Below the pieces are notes generated by a model, which worked only from the letters and a program-made list of their open reading frames with translations, made no database searches and was not told the origin of the DNA. This document shows positions 26,888 to 34,712 of a stretch of DNA of 64,000 bases, in pieces. The stretch spans positions 18,256 through 82,255 of the forward strand of contig JAFRUE010000012.1 of the NCBI GenBank assembly GCA_017441925.1, in the 5' to 3' direction. The position numbers and the translations under genes are program-made. Each line of letters begins with the position of its first letter. Position 1 is the stretch's first letter. This stretch comes from Bacillota bacterium (lineage in GTDB: Bacteria; Bacillota; Clostridia; Lachnospirales; Bianqueaceae).

Positions 26888-27682
26888 TTACCCGCCGATC
26901 TGACACTCAAGACCGGACTGAAGGGCTGCGGTAAGGAGCTTCTGCATATGCTCGCCGGTGGGAGGAACGATGTCCGGAAGCGTATAATCACGGCCGAGGC
27001 CGATGTATTTATCGGTGCCGAGACGATGGTAGGGCAGGAGATGCAGTCTGTGCACACCGGGCAGACTGGCGGCAAAACGGGAGATCTCCTGAATATCATG
27101 GACACTGTCATTGAAGCCCGGTACGACCGGAACCCGGATGATCAGCTGACACTGACCGCTCTCTGCGATCCTGCGGGCATTTTCGAGGATCCGCTCGTTC
27201 GGCGCGCCGGTGTAGGCTTTATGCTTCGCGCTGTTCATATGCTTGATGTCGAGCAGATAATAATCGAGCTCTGGCAGGATCTTCTCGATCTTTTCAAACG
27301 GCGCGAAAGCTGTCGACTCGACAGCGGTATTGAGCTGCGCGTCGTGCGCAGCCTCGAGCAGCGCGGCGGAGAAATCGGCCTGGAACAGGCATTCGCCGCC
27401 GGAGAGTGTCATCCCGCCGCCGGATCTCCGGTAATACGGACGGTCCTTGAGCACGGTCTCCATGACTTCGCCGACGGTAATGTCCTGACCGACGGTCTTC
27501 GTCACGCCGCCCATTGTCATCTGTTCGAAATCATGGCTCTGCGATTCGGGATTGCAGCACCAGCGGCAGCGCAGATAGCACCCTTTCAGGAATACGATCG
27601 TGCGGATCCCGGGCCCGTCATGAATGGAGTATCTCTGAATATCAAAGATACGTCCCCGCACCTGATTATAGTCTCTACTCAT
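26888..27682 (-). CDS. Glycyl radical enzyme activase (PflA-type radical SAM)
   Basis: The 264-residue radical SAM protein has the cluster motif CYLRCRWC (CxxxCxxC) at about residue 35, preceded by IHDGPGIRTIVFLKG. The GGE motif is MTLSGGECLFQ. It would use S-adenosylmethionine to place a radical on the glycine of its partner enzyme, encoded 9 bp upstream. Between the cluster and the GGE motif there is only a short linker, with no extra Cys-rich ferredoxin-like insert, so its form is that of PFL-activase rather than the longer glycerol-dehydratase activases. The second residue block WCCNPES includes an additional Cys next to the cluster. Confidence 0.88.
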   Translation of the reverse strand: MSRDYNQVRGRIFDIQRYSIHDGPGIRTIVFLKGCYLRCRWCCNPESQSHDFEQMTMGGVTKTVGQDITVGEVMETVLKDRPYYRRSGGGMTLSGGECLFQADFSAALLEAAHDAQLNTAVESTAFAPFEKIEKILPELDYYLLDIKHMNSAKHKAYTGAPNERILENARRIAESGQCQLIIRVPVVPGFNDSVHDIQEISRFAASLPGVHRLHLLPYHRLGTDKYIGLGRDYTLPDIVPPTGEHMQKLLTAALQSGLECQIGG

Positions 27683-27691
27683 GGCAAATCG

Positions 27692-30220
27692 TTACAGTGA
27701 AGTCTGCTCGGTACGGCTGATGATATCGTCCTGCAGAGAGCGTGAAAGCTGCGTAAACAGTGCGCTGTAGCCCGCGACGCGGACGACCAGGGAACGATAG
27801 TTCTCCGGATGCTTCTGTGCGTCGAGCAGCGTCTCCCGGCTGACGACGTTGAACTGCATATGGCTTCCCTTCTGATCGAAGTAGGAGCGGATGAACGCGA
27901 CGAAATTGGCCAGCCCTTCCCGTCCCGCAAGAGCGGAGGGATGGAATTTCATGTTGAAAAGCGTGCCGTTGGACGCGATCGAGTGGTCCAGATGCGATAC
28001 GGAATTAGCGGCAGCGGTAGGACCATGCGTATCCCGTCCTGCGTACGGAGAGACACCGTCCGCGACCGGGGTACCGGCATAGCGTCCGTCGGGAGTCGCG
28101 CCGGTCTGTGCGCCGAGCGGGACGTTTGCGGATACCGGATACAGGCCCGCCTGATACTGTCCTCCGCGCGGATTGCGGAATTCCTGCATGGGACGGGTGT
28201 AAGTGTACGCCACGTCGCGCGCGAAATTATCGACCTCGGGAATATCGTTGCCGAACTTGGGAACGGCCTCGATCAGGTCGTGGATCTTTTGGTATTTAGC
28301 ACGGTCCGCAGCAGAGATACCGTCATTCAGAGAGGTTTCATAGATCGTGCGGATCTGGGATTCGGACAGCCGGATGCCGTCCTTCATCATCGCTTTCGCG
28401 ACCTGCTCGGTCAGATCCTTAGCCTCCTCCGGTGTGCGCTCTTTGCCGTAGTTATGCGCCAGAGCATTACGCAGGTCCGCCATGGAGACGGTTTTCTGCT
28501 CATAGACCAGCGTCTTGACCGCATACAGGGCATCGGTCATATTCGCGATGCCAAAACCCTGCGGCCCGGTGAAATTATAGATTGCCCCGCCTTCCTGGAC
28601 GCTCTTGCCGCGTCCGATGCAATCCTCGATCATACCGGAGAGGAAAGGCAGCGGGCAGCGTTCGGCATGAGCCACATCGATCGCATTGTCCGCGTTGACC
28701 AGCAGGCTGATCATATAATTCATCTGCTTCTTATAGGCGTCGTAGAATTCGTCGAAAGTCCGCATCTGGGTGACGTCGCCGGTCTTAAGACCGACCTGTA
28801 CACCCTTGTCCATACCGTTCGAGAAAACAAGCTCGAGCGGACGGCACATGTTGAAGAAAGCAGCATCGTGCCAGCCATCGGTCTTGCAGGCTTTCTGCGG
28901 CTCGACGCATCCGATGATATTGTAATCCCTGGCGTCGCTCATCGACAGGCCGCGGGAGAGCAGGGACGGGATAATGACTTCGTCGTTGTAGTAAGCGGGA
29001 AGGCCGACGCCGGTGCGGGTCAGCTCAGCTGCGCGCATCAGGAATTCCTGCGGCGAACCGTTCCATACGCGGACAGAGAAGGACGGCTGCGGCAGCAGAA
29101 CATGCATGGTCGCTTCGATGCACATAAAGGACAGATCATTGGTCGCATCGAGACCTTCGGGGGTCTGACCGCCGGCGATCAGGTTCTGGAACAGGCTGTA
29201 GCCAGCGAAACCCTTTGCGGAAGCGGCATCGCGGATCTTGTTGAGGTCGTTGAGCTTGACCCAGATGCAGTCCATGATCTCCTGGGCGAATTCACGGGTG
29301 ATCTTGCCTTCTTCCAGATCTTTCTTGAAGAACGGATACATATACTGGTCGAAACGGCCCGGAGAGATCGAATGTCCGCTGGACTCGACCTGCAGCAGCT
29401 GCTGGATGAACCAGAAGGACTGGCAGGCTTCATAGAAATTGCGGGCGCCATAGCGCGGGACACGTGCGCAGTTCTCAGCGATGACCTCAAGCTCCTTGCG
29501 GCGGACGGGGTCTTTTTCCTTGGCGGCTTCTTCCCTGGCAAGTGCGGAATAGCGCTCAGCGTAGACGCAGGCGGCCTCACAGGACAGAATTACGGCCTGC
29601 AGGAAATGCGAACGGCGGGCATAGTCTCCGTCCCCGACCTTGCACTTAAGAAGTGCTTCGGCGGCCTCGGCCTTGATGGATTCAAGTCCCTCGCGGGCAA
29701 TGCGGCCGTAGCAGACGGTCACGTGGCCGATCCCATTATAGAAATAGTTACCCGGTGTGAACATGTTGTGCTCGATCGCGACAAGCGCCTCCGGAGCCAT
29801 GTAGGACGTGGCCAGCTCACTGGTGGTGCGTCCCTTCCAGTACTTGTAGACCTCATGCAGCGTGGCCTTGGTCGCGTCGTCGATGTGGAAAGGATCGGCC
29901 TCACGGGTCTCCATGGTCTCGAATTCATCCTCCAGCCAGCTGTAGGAGAATTCAGGGAAGACCTGGCAGCCGCGCGGAGCCTGGGAAGAGCTGCCGACGA
30001 TCAGCTCTTCCGGACGGATAATGATCGGAAGATGACGGCAGATCGCGTCAAACGCCTTTGCACGGCGGATGATGATCGGGTCGCCTTCAGTCTGTTTGTA
30101 GGATTCGGTCAGGAGTACGGCGCGGTCGGCCTCCACGACGGGAAGCTTCGCATATAGATGCTCGATCAGCCTCGGGATACGAGGACTTTTCGCAATATGC
30201 TCAGAATAAAAAGCGGACAT
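27692..30220 (-). CDS. Dehydratase-type glycyl radical enzyme (formate acetyltransferase family)
   Basis: The 842-residue protein ends with RVAGYSALF, where Gly817 is the likely radical site 25 residues from the end. The active site reads NIIGCVEPQ, with Cys438 and Glu440. His166 (GIGHVTV), His283 (SSGHSISPG) and Asp452 (14 residues after Cys438) match, by spacing, the substrate-binding set of the B12-independent glycerol and propanediol dehydratases as I recall them. True pyruvate formate-lyase has a Cys-Cys pair, which is absent. I start it at the ATG at 30220, 7 bases after GGAAGGAG. The activase follows. Glycerol or 1,2-propanediol (from fucose or rhamnose) are the best guesses; choline and hydroxyproline enzymes are relatives. 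Confidence 0.85.
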   Translation of the reverse strand: MSAFYSEHIAKSPRIPRLIEHLYAKLPVVEADRAVLLTESYKQTEGDPIIIRRAKAFDAICRHLPIIIRPEELIVGSSSQAPRGCQVFPEFSYSWLEDEFETMETREADPFHIDDATKATLHEVYKYWKGRTTSELATSYMAPEALVAIEHNMFTPGNYFYNGIGHVTVCYGRIAREGLESIKAEAAEALLKCKVGDGDYARRSHFLQAVILSCEAACVYAERYSALAREEAAKEKDPVRRKELEVIAENCARVPRYGARNFYEACQSFWFIQQLLQVESSGHSISPGRFDQYMYPFFKKDLEEGKITREFAQEIMDCIWVKLNDLNKIRDAASAKGFAGYSLFQNLIAGGQTPEGLDATNDLSFMCIEATMHVLLPQPSFSVRVWNGSPQEFLMRAAELTRTGVGLPAYYNDEVIIPSLLSRGLSMSDARDYNIIGCVEPQKACKTDGWHDAAFFNMCRPLELVFSNGMDKGVQVGLKTGDVTQMRTFDEFYDAYKKQMNYMISLLVNADNAIDVAHAERCPLPFLSGMIEDCIGRGKSVQEGGAIYNFTGPQGFGIANMTDALYAVKTLVYEQKTVSMADLRNALAHNYGKERTPEEAKDLTEQVAKAMMKDGIRLSESQIRTIYETSLNDGISAADRAKYQKIHDLIEAVPKFGNDIPEVDNFARDVAYTYTRPMQEFRNPRGGQYQAGLYPVSANVPLGAQTGATPDGRYAGTPVADGVSPYAGRDTHGPTAAANSVSHLDHSIASNGTLFNMKFHPSALAGREGLANFVAFIRSYFDQKGSHMQFNVVSRETLLDAQKHPENYRSLVVRVAGYSALFTQLSRSLQDDIISRTEQTSL

Positions 30221-30260
30221 GTGGATACTCCTTCCATAAGAGCATACTTTTCTATTGATA

Positions 30261-30289
30261 ATTTTACCGCAGGACGGCCGTATTGTCAA
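30261..30289 (-). promoter_or_regulatory. Promoter for the glycyl radical enzyme operon
   Basis: On the minus strand TTGACA (30284-30289) and TAAAAT (30261-30266) have a 17-bp spacer, about 41 bp before the start at 30220. Confidence 0.82.
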
Positions 30290-30434
30290 CAGAAATAAAA
30301 GAAAATACAACAAAAACAAAGATAAAACAACGGAAGCGGTAACGCGTTCAGGAGAGAAATCTGTGCAATATATGTTAATTCAACACGAAACAACAAAAAG
30401 CAAAGAGTAATTGAAATATTTTTGCGAAAAAGTG

Positions 30435-30462
30435 TTTACAAAACAAAACCTTTTGGTATAAT
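30435..30462 (+). promoter_or_regulatory. Promoter for the GH2 galactosidase-like gene
   Basis: TTTACA (30435-30440) and TATAAT (30457-30462) are 16 bp apart, 34 bp before the start. The 130 bp upstream are very A-rich and hold an AACGCGTT palindrome near 30343 that could bind a regulator. Confidence 0.75.
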
Positions 30463-30495
30463 GAAATCAAATTTGGAACAAGGAAGGAATTGAAT

Positions 30496-33342
30496 ATGAG
30501 AACAAAGCAGTTAATGAACAGAGACTGGCGTTATTATTTCGGTGAACCTTCTGTTATGCGGGAGGATTACAACAGCTCTGACCAGACCTATCGCGGCAGC
30601 CGCGCGGCAAACGGACGCGGACCCGCAAGGCGCGATTTTGACGATGCTGACTGGCAGATCGTTTCCCTGCCCCACGATTTTGTTGCACTGAACGGCATCT
30701 CCGAGACAGATCCTCGCGGCGGAGAGCACTGTGATTTCCCGATGGATCGCGGCAGCGCCTGGTACCGCCGTTATTTCAAGATGGCCGAGGCGGACAAAGA
30801 CAAACGCGTCGTACTGTATTTTGAGGGCATGGGGACGCTTTGTGAAGTGTACGTGAACTCCATGCTGCAGTACGTGAGCCGTACGAACGGCATCGGTTTC
30901 GCGATCGATATTACCGATACGCTGCGCTACGGGGACGAGGAGAATGTGGTCGCTGTACATTGCGACTGCCACGACTATGAAGCCTGGTATTATGAGGGCG
31001 GCGGCATTACCCGAAACGTCTGGATGATCGTTACGGACAGGCTCGCAGTGGATCACTGGGGCACTTTTGTCCGCAGCGAGAGGCTCTCTGACACGAAATG
31101 GAAGCTGACGATCGATACGAAGGTCGTGAACCGTCACCGCGAGGATAAGAACGCGTGCATCGTTTCCCGTATCGTTCCGCAGGACGGACTGGATGCCGGC
31201 AAAGAGGCAGCCTGTGTTGACAGTCCGTGTCAGGCTGTTGCTTCCTATAGCGAGGCGGATTTCTCCCAGACACTGGAAATGGAGAACCCCAATCTGTGGA
31301 GCCCGAAGGAGCCTCATCTGTACACCCTGGTGACAGAGGTCGTCTGCGACGGAGAGGTCGTAGACAAGGAAGAGACGACCTTTGGTATCCGCGAGCTGAA
31401 GTATGACGCGGAGCATGGCCTGTACGTTAACGGCGAGAAGACGACGATCTACGGCTTCGCGAACCATATGATCTATCTGGGCGTCGGCGAGGCGATGACT
31501 GATTCCATGTGCGAATTCCAGATCCGCACGCTGCGCGAGATGGGATCCAACGGCTACCGTACCGCTCACAGCCCGCATCAGGACGCGATCATGGACTGGT
31601 GCGACCGCTACGGACAGCTTGTCATGGACGAGAACCGTATTTTCCATTCATCCGAATTCGGAATCGACGAAGTGCGCCGCCTGATCCTGCGTGACCGCAA
31701 CCATCCGTCGGTCTGCATGTGGGCAATGTATAATGAAGAGGATTTCGTGACGAACGAGACCGGAATCCGCATTTTCAAGACCCTTAAGGAGGAGGTCCGC
31801 AAACTGGATCCGACAAGACCGGTGACCGGCGCGACTTCCTACGGAATGTTCAGCGAAGGTATGCATGACGACTATGATATCTTCGGATTCAACCATCAGA
31901 GCATGCATTTCGACTCCCTGCATAAAGTACATGCCGGCAAGCCGATTTTCTGCTCCGAGATGATTTTCCCGGTCGGCAAAGCGCGCCGCGGCGGCATGGG
32001 CGTACGTCCGGCAGAGGACGCGCACCAGCTGCAGAAAGAATTCCCGATCGGCGGATTCCATTTCACGGGCTGGGCCGAGATGCCGAGCCGTCCGCGGATC
32101 ATCGGAATGGAAGGCACATATGCGGCCGGGTATTATGGCTTCCGCGCACTGCTGCGTCCGGATGAGCCCATCGCCAAGATCTTCCCGGCATGGGATTTCC
32201 CGGGACAGGAAGGCAAGAAAGTCGAGCTCAGCCTTGCGAATAACGGCGATACCGTGGAGGTATACCGCAATGGGGAGAAGATCCTGACAACAGAGACGGA
32301 TCTCTATCAGATCACTCCGGTCGAAGTCGAATATCAGCCGGGCGAGCTTAAGATCGTTGCTTATAAGAATGGCGAGAAGTGGGCCGAGGACGTTTCCGTG
32401 ACGCCGGGAGCGCCGTACGGACTCGAGCTTGTCTGCGAGAACAAGATGCTCAAGGCGGACGGGACGGATACCGCGTTGGTTTCCGCGTATGTGGTCGATA
32501 AGGACGGTAACCGCTGCCTGACCGACCGCGGCAGGCTGCTGCATTTCTCCTGGAACGAAGCAGGCGAGCTGGTCTCAACGAATGCGCTGAACGATAACGG
32601 ATTCCAGGGCTATATGGGGCCGGACGTCCGGAATTTCCTCGGCAAAGCCCAGGCGATCCTTCGGACGCTGCCCTGTCAGGGACCGATGGTCGTCCGCGTC
32701 GAGTCGGAAGGCCTGCAGCCGGCGGAGATCGAGATTCCGTGGATCATGCCGGATGTGGAACAGGTTCCGGACTGCAAGCCGGGATATGTGCTGAACTGGA
32801 AGATTTCCAAGCTGATGCCGGGCGAGATGGACGATGAGAAAGTCATCCGCGAGCACGATGTACAGCGCTGGCAAATCGTTGATACGGTGGGTTCGCCCGC
32901 GATCCTTGCAGGCGCAAGAGCCGGATACAACGGCACACCGGGACTGTATCCGGATGACGTTGCGCTGAATTATGCATATTATAATCATGTCGTGATTCCG
33001 GATGACCTGAAGCCGCAGACGGAAGACGCTGTCCTGGCTCTGCATTTCGAAGGCATCGATGGCAAGGCCAATCTGTATGTGACGGACGGTAAGAAGTGCA
33101 ACACGGGAAATCACGCGAGTGATTCGCCGTGGTTCGGACATTATCGTCCGGAGTGGGTCGTTCCGTGTCCGGACTTCAAGCCCGGCGACGAAGTCGATAT
33201 CTGGGTCATGATGCATGACCTCGGCCGCGTCCATGGAATCGGCTGGCCGGTTTACTGGGAGTACACGACGATGGCGAGGATTAAGGCGCTTGAGGACCAG
33301 ACGGCCAAGGAGTGGGATTTCTGCAACCACGACGACGATTAA
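30496..33342 (+). CDS. GH2 beta-galactosidase/glucuronidase-like glycoside hydrolase
   Basis: The 948-residue protein starts with a GH2 sugar-binding domain (WYRRYFKMAE near residue 92, and ITRNVWMIVTD near 173). It continues with an immunoglobulin-like domain and a TIM barrel. RTAHSPHQDAIMDWCDRYG is the barrel strand before the catalytic Glu, which lies in CMWAMYNEEDFV; the likely nucleophile is in PIFCSEMIFP. Large C-terminal beta domains follow (from about residue 560). There is no signal peptide. The ATG at 30496 is 7 bases after AAGGAAGG; a TTG two codons earlier is the alternative. Exact sugar preference (galactose, glucuronate or another) cannot be told. Confidence 0.85.
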   Translation: MRTKQLMNRDWRYYFGEPSVMREDYNSSDQTYRGSRAANGRGPARRDFDDADWQIVSLPHDFVALNGISETDPRGGEHCDFPMDRGSAWYRRYFKMAEADKDKRVVLYFEGMGTLCEVYVNSMLQYVSRTNGIGFAIDITDTLRYGDEENVVAVHCDCHDYEAWYYEGGGITRNVWMIVTDRLAVDHWGTFVRSERLSDTKWKLTIDTKVVNRHREDKNACIVSRIVPQDGLDAGKEAACVDSPCQAVASYSEADFSQTLEMENPNLWSPKEPHLYTLVTEVVCDGEVVDKEETTFGIRELKYDAEHGLYVNGEKTTIYGFANHMIYLGVGEAMTDSMCEFQIRTLREMGSNGYRTAHSPHQDAIMDWCDRYGQLVMDENRIFHSSEFGIDEVRRLILRDRNHPSVCMWAMYNEEDFVTNETGIRIFKTLKEEVRKLDPTRPVTGATSYGMFSEGMHDDYDIFGFNHQSMHFDSLHKVHAGKPIFCSEMIFPVGKARRGGMGVRPAEDAHQLQKEFPIGGFHFTGWAEMPSRPRIIGMEGTYAAGYYGFRALLRPDEPIAKIFPAWDFPGQEGKKVELSLANNGDTVEVYRNGEKILTTETDLYQITPVEVEYQPGELKIVAYKNGEKWAEDVSVTPGAPYGLELVCENKMLKADGTDTALVSAYVVDKDGNRCLTDRGRLLHFSWNEAGELVSTNALNDNGFQGYMGPDVRNFLGKAQAILRTLPCQGPMVVRVESEGLQPAEIEIPWIMPDVEQVPDCKPGYVLNWKISKLMPGEMDDEKVIREHDVQRWQIVDTVGSPAILAGARAGYNGTPGLYPDDVALNYAYYNHVVIPDDLKPQTEDAVLALHFEGIDGKANLYVTDGKKCNTGNHASDSPWFGHYRPEWVVPCPDFKPGDEVDIWVMMHDLGRVHGIGWPVYWEYTTMARIKALEDQTAKEWDFCNHDDD

Positions 33343-33369
33343 TAAATACAGGGAAATACCGCAAATTAC

Positions 33370-33406
33370 GGCTGCCGCACGTTTAAAACGTGCGGCGGCT
33401 TTTTTG
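33370..33406 (+). terminator. Terminator after the GH2 galactosidase-like gene
   Basis: GCTGCCGCACGTTT pairs with AAACGTGCGGCGGC (one G-U) around a short centre and is followed by TTTTTT. Confidence 0.88.
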
Positions 33407-33450
33407 TATGCGGTTCTGCTGAATCCGGGCACCTCAAGTGCCCGTTCGCA

Positions 33451-33510
33451 TTAAGTCGCGTTAAGTCGTACTGAATCGTGTCAAGTTGTGTCAAGTTGTG
33501 TTAAGTCGTG
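33451..33510. repeat. Six 10-bp tandem repeats carrying degenerate GTGTCA half-sites
   Basis: Six units of exactly 10 bp read TTAAGTCGCG, TTAAGTCGTA, CTGAATCGTG, TCAAGTTGTG, TCAAGTTGTG and TTAAGTCGTG. Shifted by three bases the unit is GTGTCAAGTT, whose first six bases equal the left end of the 49-bp element that begins at 33508. A reverse copy, CTGATACGACTT, lies at 33570-33581. This is the main content of the 383-bp gap between the GH2 gene and the nuclease-like gene, along with two terminators and one element. Confidence 0.9.
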
Positions 33511-33556
33511 TCAGCTTTCATCTTTTTATGTGAAGAAACGAATCATTTTCTGACAC
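33508..33556. repeat. 49-bp GTGTCAG-N35-CTGACAC element, copy 4
   Basis: GTGTCAG (33508-33514) and CTGACAC (33550-33556) flank a core of exactly 35 bp. The core has no visible similarity to those of the three array copies at 16779-16949. It lies 170 bp past the stop codon of the nuclease-like gene. Confidence 0.9.
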
Positions 33557-33585
33557 ACTGCGGGATCATCTGATACGACTTGAGA

Positions 33586-33624
33586 TGCAAATAAAAAAAG
33601 ATCCGCTGCATTTGCAGGGATCTA
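33586..33624 (-). terminator. Terminator of the nuclease-like gene
   Basis: On the minus strand AGATCCCTGCA pairs with TGCAGCGGATCT across a short loop and is followed by TTTTTTTAT. It serves the leftward gene ending at 33726. Confidence 0.8.
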
Positions 33625-33725
33625 TCTATAAGCCTGCAGAAAAGACGCGAATCCGGCCTATTTTTGCGCATAAAAATCACATGATACAGAATTCTGCAGG
33701 AAATCAGATCTCGAAAAATCAGATT

Positions 33726-34460
33726 TCAGAAAACACCCCGTGTATGCAGCATCTGTTCGATTTCCACAAGGTCAATGCGTTTGCCATATGCAACACTGAT
33801 CAGCAGATCTTTTCCGATGACAAAACCTTCAGAACGGTAACGCGCCCACTTTTTGCGCTGGTTTTTCGCATAATCAAGCTTGTTCAGCAGGCCGTGATGT
33901 TCATGATATACAGGCTGCCCGTCCACAATATACTTAAAATCCGGGTAAAGAATCCGTCCCCCGATCATCGTTGGCGGCGCATATTCAAAGCGCACATGAT
34001 GTTTATGCAGCATTTCGACGATCGCTGCTTCCGCCGTCGAGCAGACATAGATTTTATTTGTATAAAAGATATAGCTTTCTGCATACGGACGGTTGATCAC
34101 CGCCAATTTGGCCGCAAGCCGGCGACGATAACCCTTCAGATGCCGAGATGCTTTGCGGATCTTTTTCAGCGCCATACGGATCGTTCTTTTAATGCGCAGT
34201 AGATCGATGAGGCCGGAATCTGTTTTCAGGGAAAGATATCTGTCCCTGCGCCGGTGGTCTACTGTGGTCTGAACGCTGTAATATACACGCTGACCACGGC
34301 GGCGTACGGCAAGTGTCCCTCTTGGAAACCAGGGCAGTTCATTCAGCAGCTGCGCATGGAGCGTGACCAGCTGCTCGACGGAAAGGGTTTCGGCGTCCAG
34401 GTCCTCGGGCGGCACGATCAGCTTTGAGGGATCAATATAAAAATCATCATAATCAGCCAT
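33726..34460 (-). CDS. PD-(D/E)XK nuclease-like protein, uncharacterised
   Basis: The 244-residue protein has three parts. Residues 40-85 hold a WFPRGTLAVRRRGQRVYYSVQ block followed by RYLS, as in a scattered family of hypothetical proteins of Clostridia. Residues 85-125 are very basic and helical (RIKRTIRMALKKIRKASRHL, then KGYRRRLAAKLA). Residues 140-215 look like a restriction-endonuclease fold: Glu144 in AEAAIVEML, Asp174 in ILYPDFKYIV and Glu187 in VYHEHHGLL. The usual Lys of the E-x-K pair is replaced by His. Start 34460 has AAAGGATGG at good spacing; an ATG nine bases earlier touches that site. The gene is bracketed by two 49-bp palindromic elements. The function is unknown. Confidence 0.7.
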   Translation of the reverse strand: MADYDDFYIDPSKLIVPPEDLDAETLSVEQLVTLHAQLLNELPWFPRGTLAVRRRGQRVYYSVQTTVDHRRRDRYLSLKTDSGLIDLLRIKRTIRMALKKIRKASRHLKGYRRRLAAKLAVINRPYAESYIFYTNKIYVCSTAEAAIVEMLHKHHVRFEYAPPTMIGGRILYPDFKYIVDGQPVYHEHHGLLNKLDYAKNQRKKWARYRSEGFVIGKDLLISVAYGKRIDLVEIEQMLHTRGVF

Positions 34461-34542
34461 TTTTACCATCCTTTCAACATTGCTCTTATCCTTATTATGT
34501 AACGAAATCCGGTTTTGGCTGGTTTTTGCCGTATTTTTGTAC

Positions 34543-34591
34543 GTGTCAGAAACAGAATGGTTTTTGTATGAAAAAAACCGGATGCTGACAC
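34543..34591. repeat. 49-bp GTGTCAG-N35-CTGACAC element, copy 5
   Basis: GTGTCAG (34543-34549) and CTGACAC (34585-34591) flank a 35-bp core that contains its own inverted repeat GGTTTTT...AAAAACC. It lies 82 bp upstream of the nuclease-like gene start, opposite copy 4. The ends are perfect matches to those of copies 2 and 4. Confidence 0.9.
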
Positions 34592-34631
34592 GCTTGGGGA
34601 GAGGATGGCGAAGATGGTGACGATGTTGTAC

Positions 34632-34660
34632 TTGCGGGACGGCTTTATCTGTAGTATACT
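34632..34660 (+). promoter_or_regulatory. Promoter for the third MATE gene
   Basis: TTGCGG (34632-34637) and TATACT (34655-34660) are 17 bp apart. This places transcription start near 34667 and supports translation from the ATG at 34713 rather than the upstream ATG at 34605. Confidence 0.72.
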
Positions 34661-34712
34661 GATCAGGAGCAGGAAATCAGACAGAACAGAAAATGCAGCC
34701 CGAGAGGAAATT

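Noticed and set aside
27809..30157. 782-residue open frame antisense to the glycyl radical enzyme
   Set aside because: The opposite strand has unmistakable catalytic motifs; this frame has none.
30333..30360. Catabolite-response (cre) site upstream of the GH2 gene
   Set aside because: The best alignment has about three mismatches at conserved positions; only the AACGCGTT palindrome is certain.
33508..34591. Classical insertion sequence
   Set aside because: No DDE, serine or tyrosine transposase is present and no target-site duplication is visible outside the two elements; the bracketed gene is nuclease-like.
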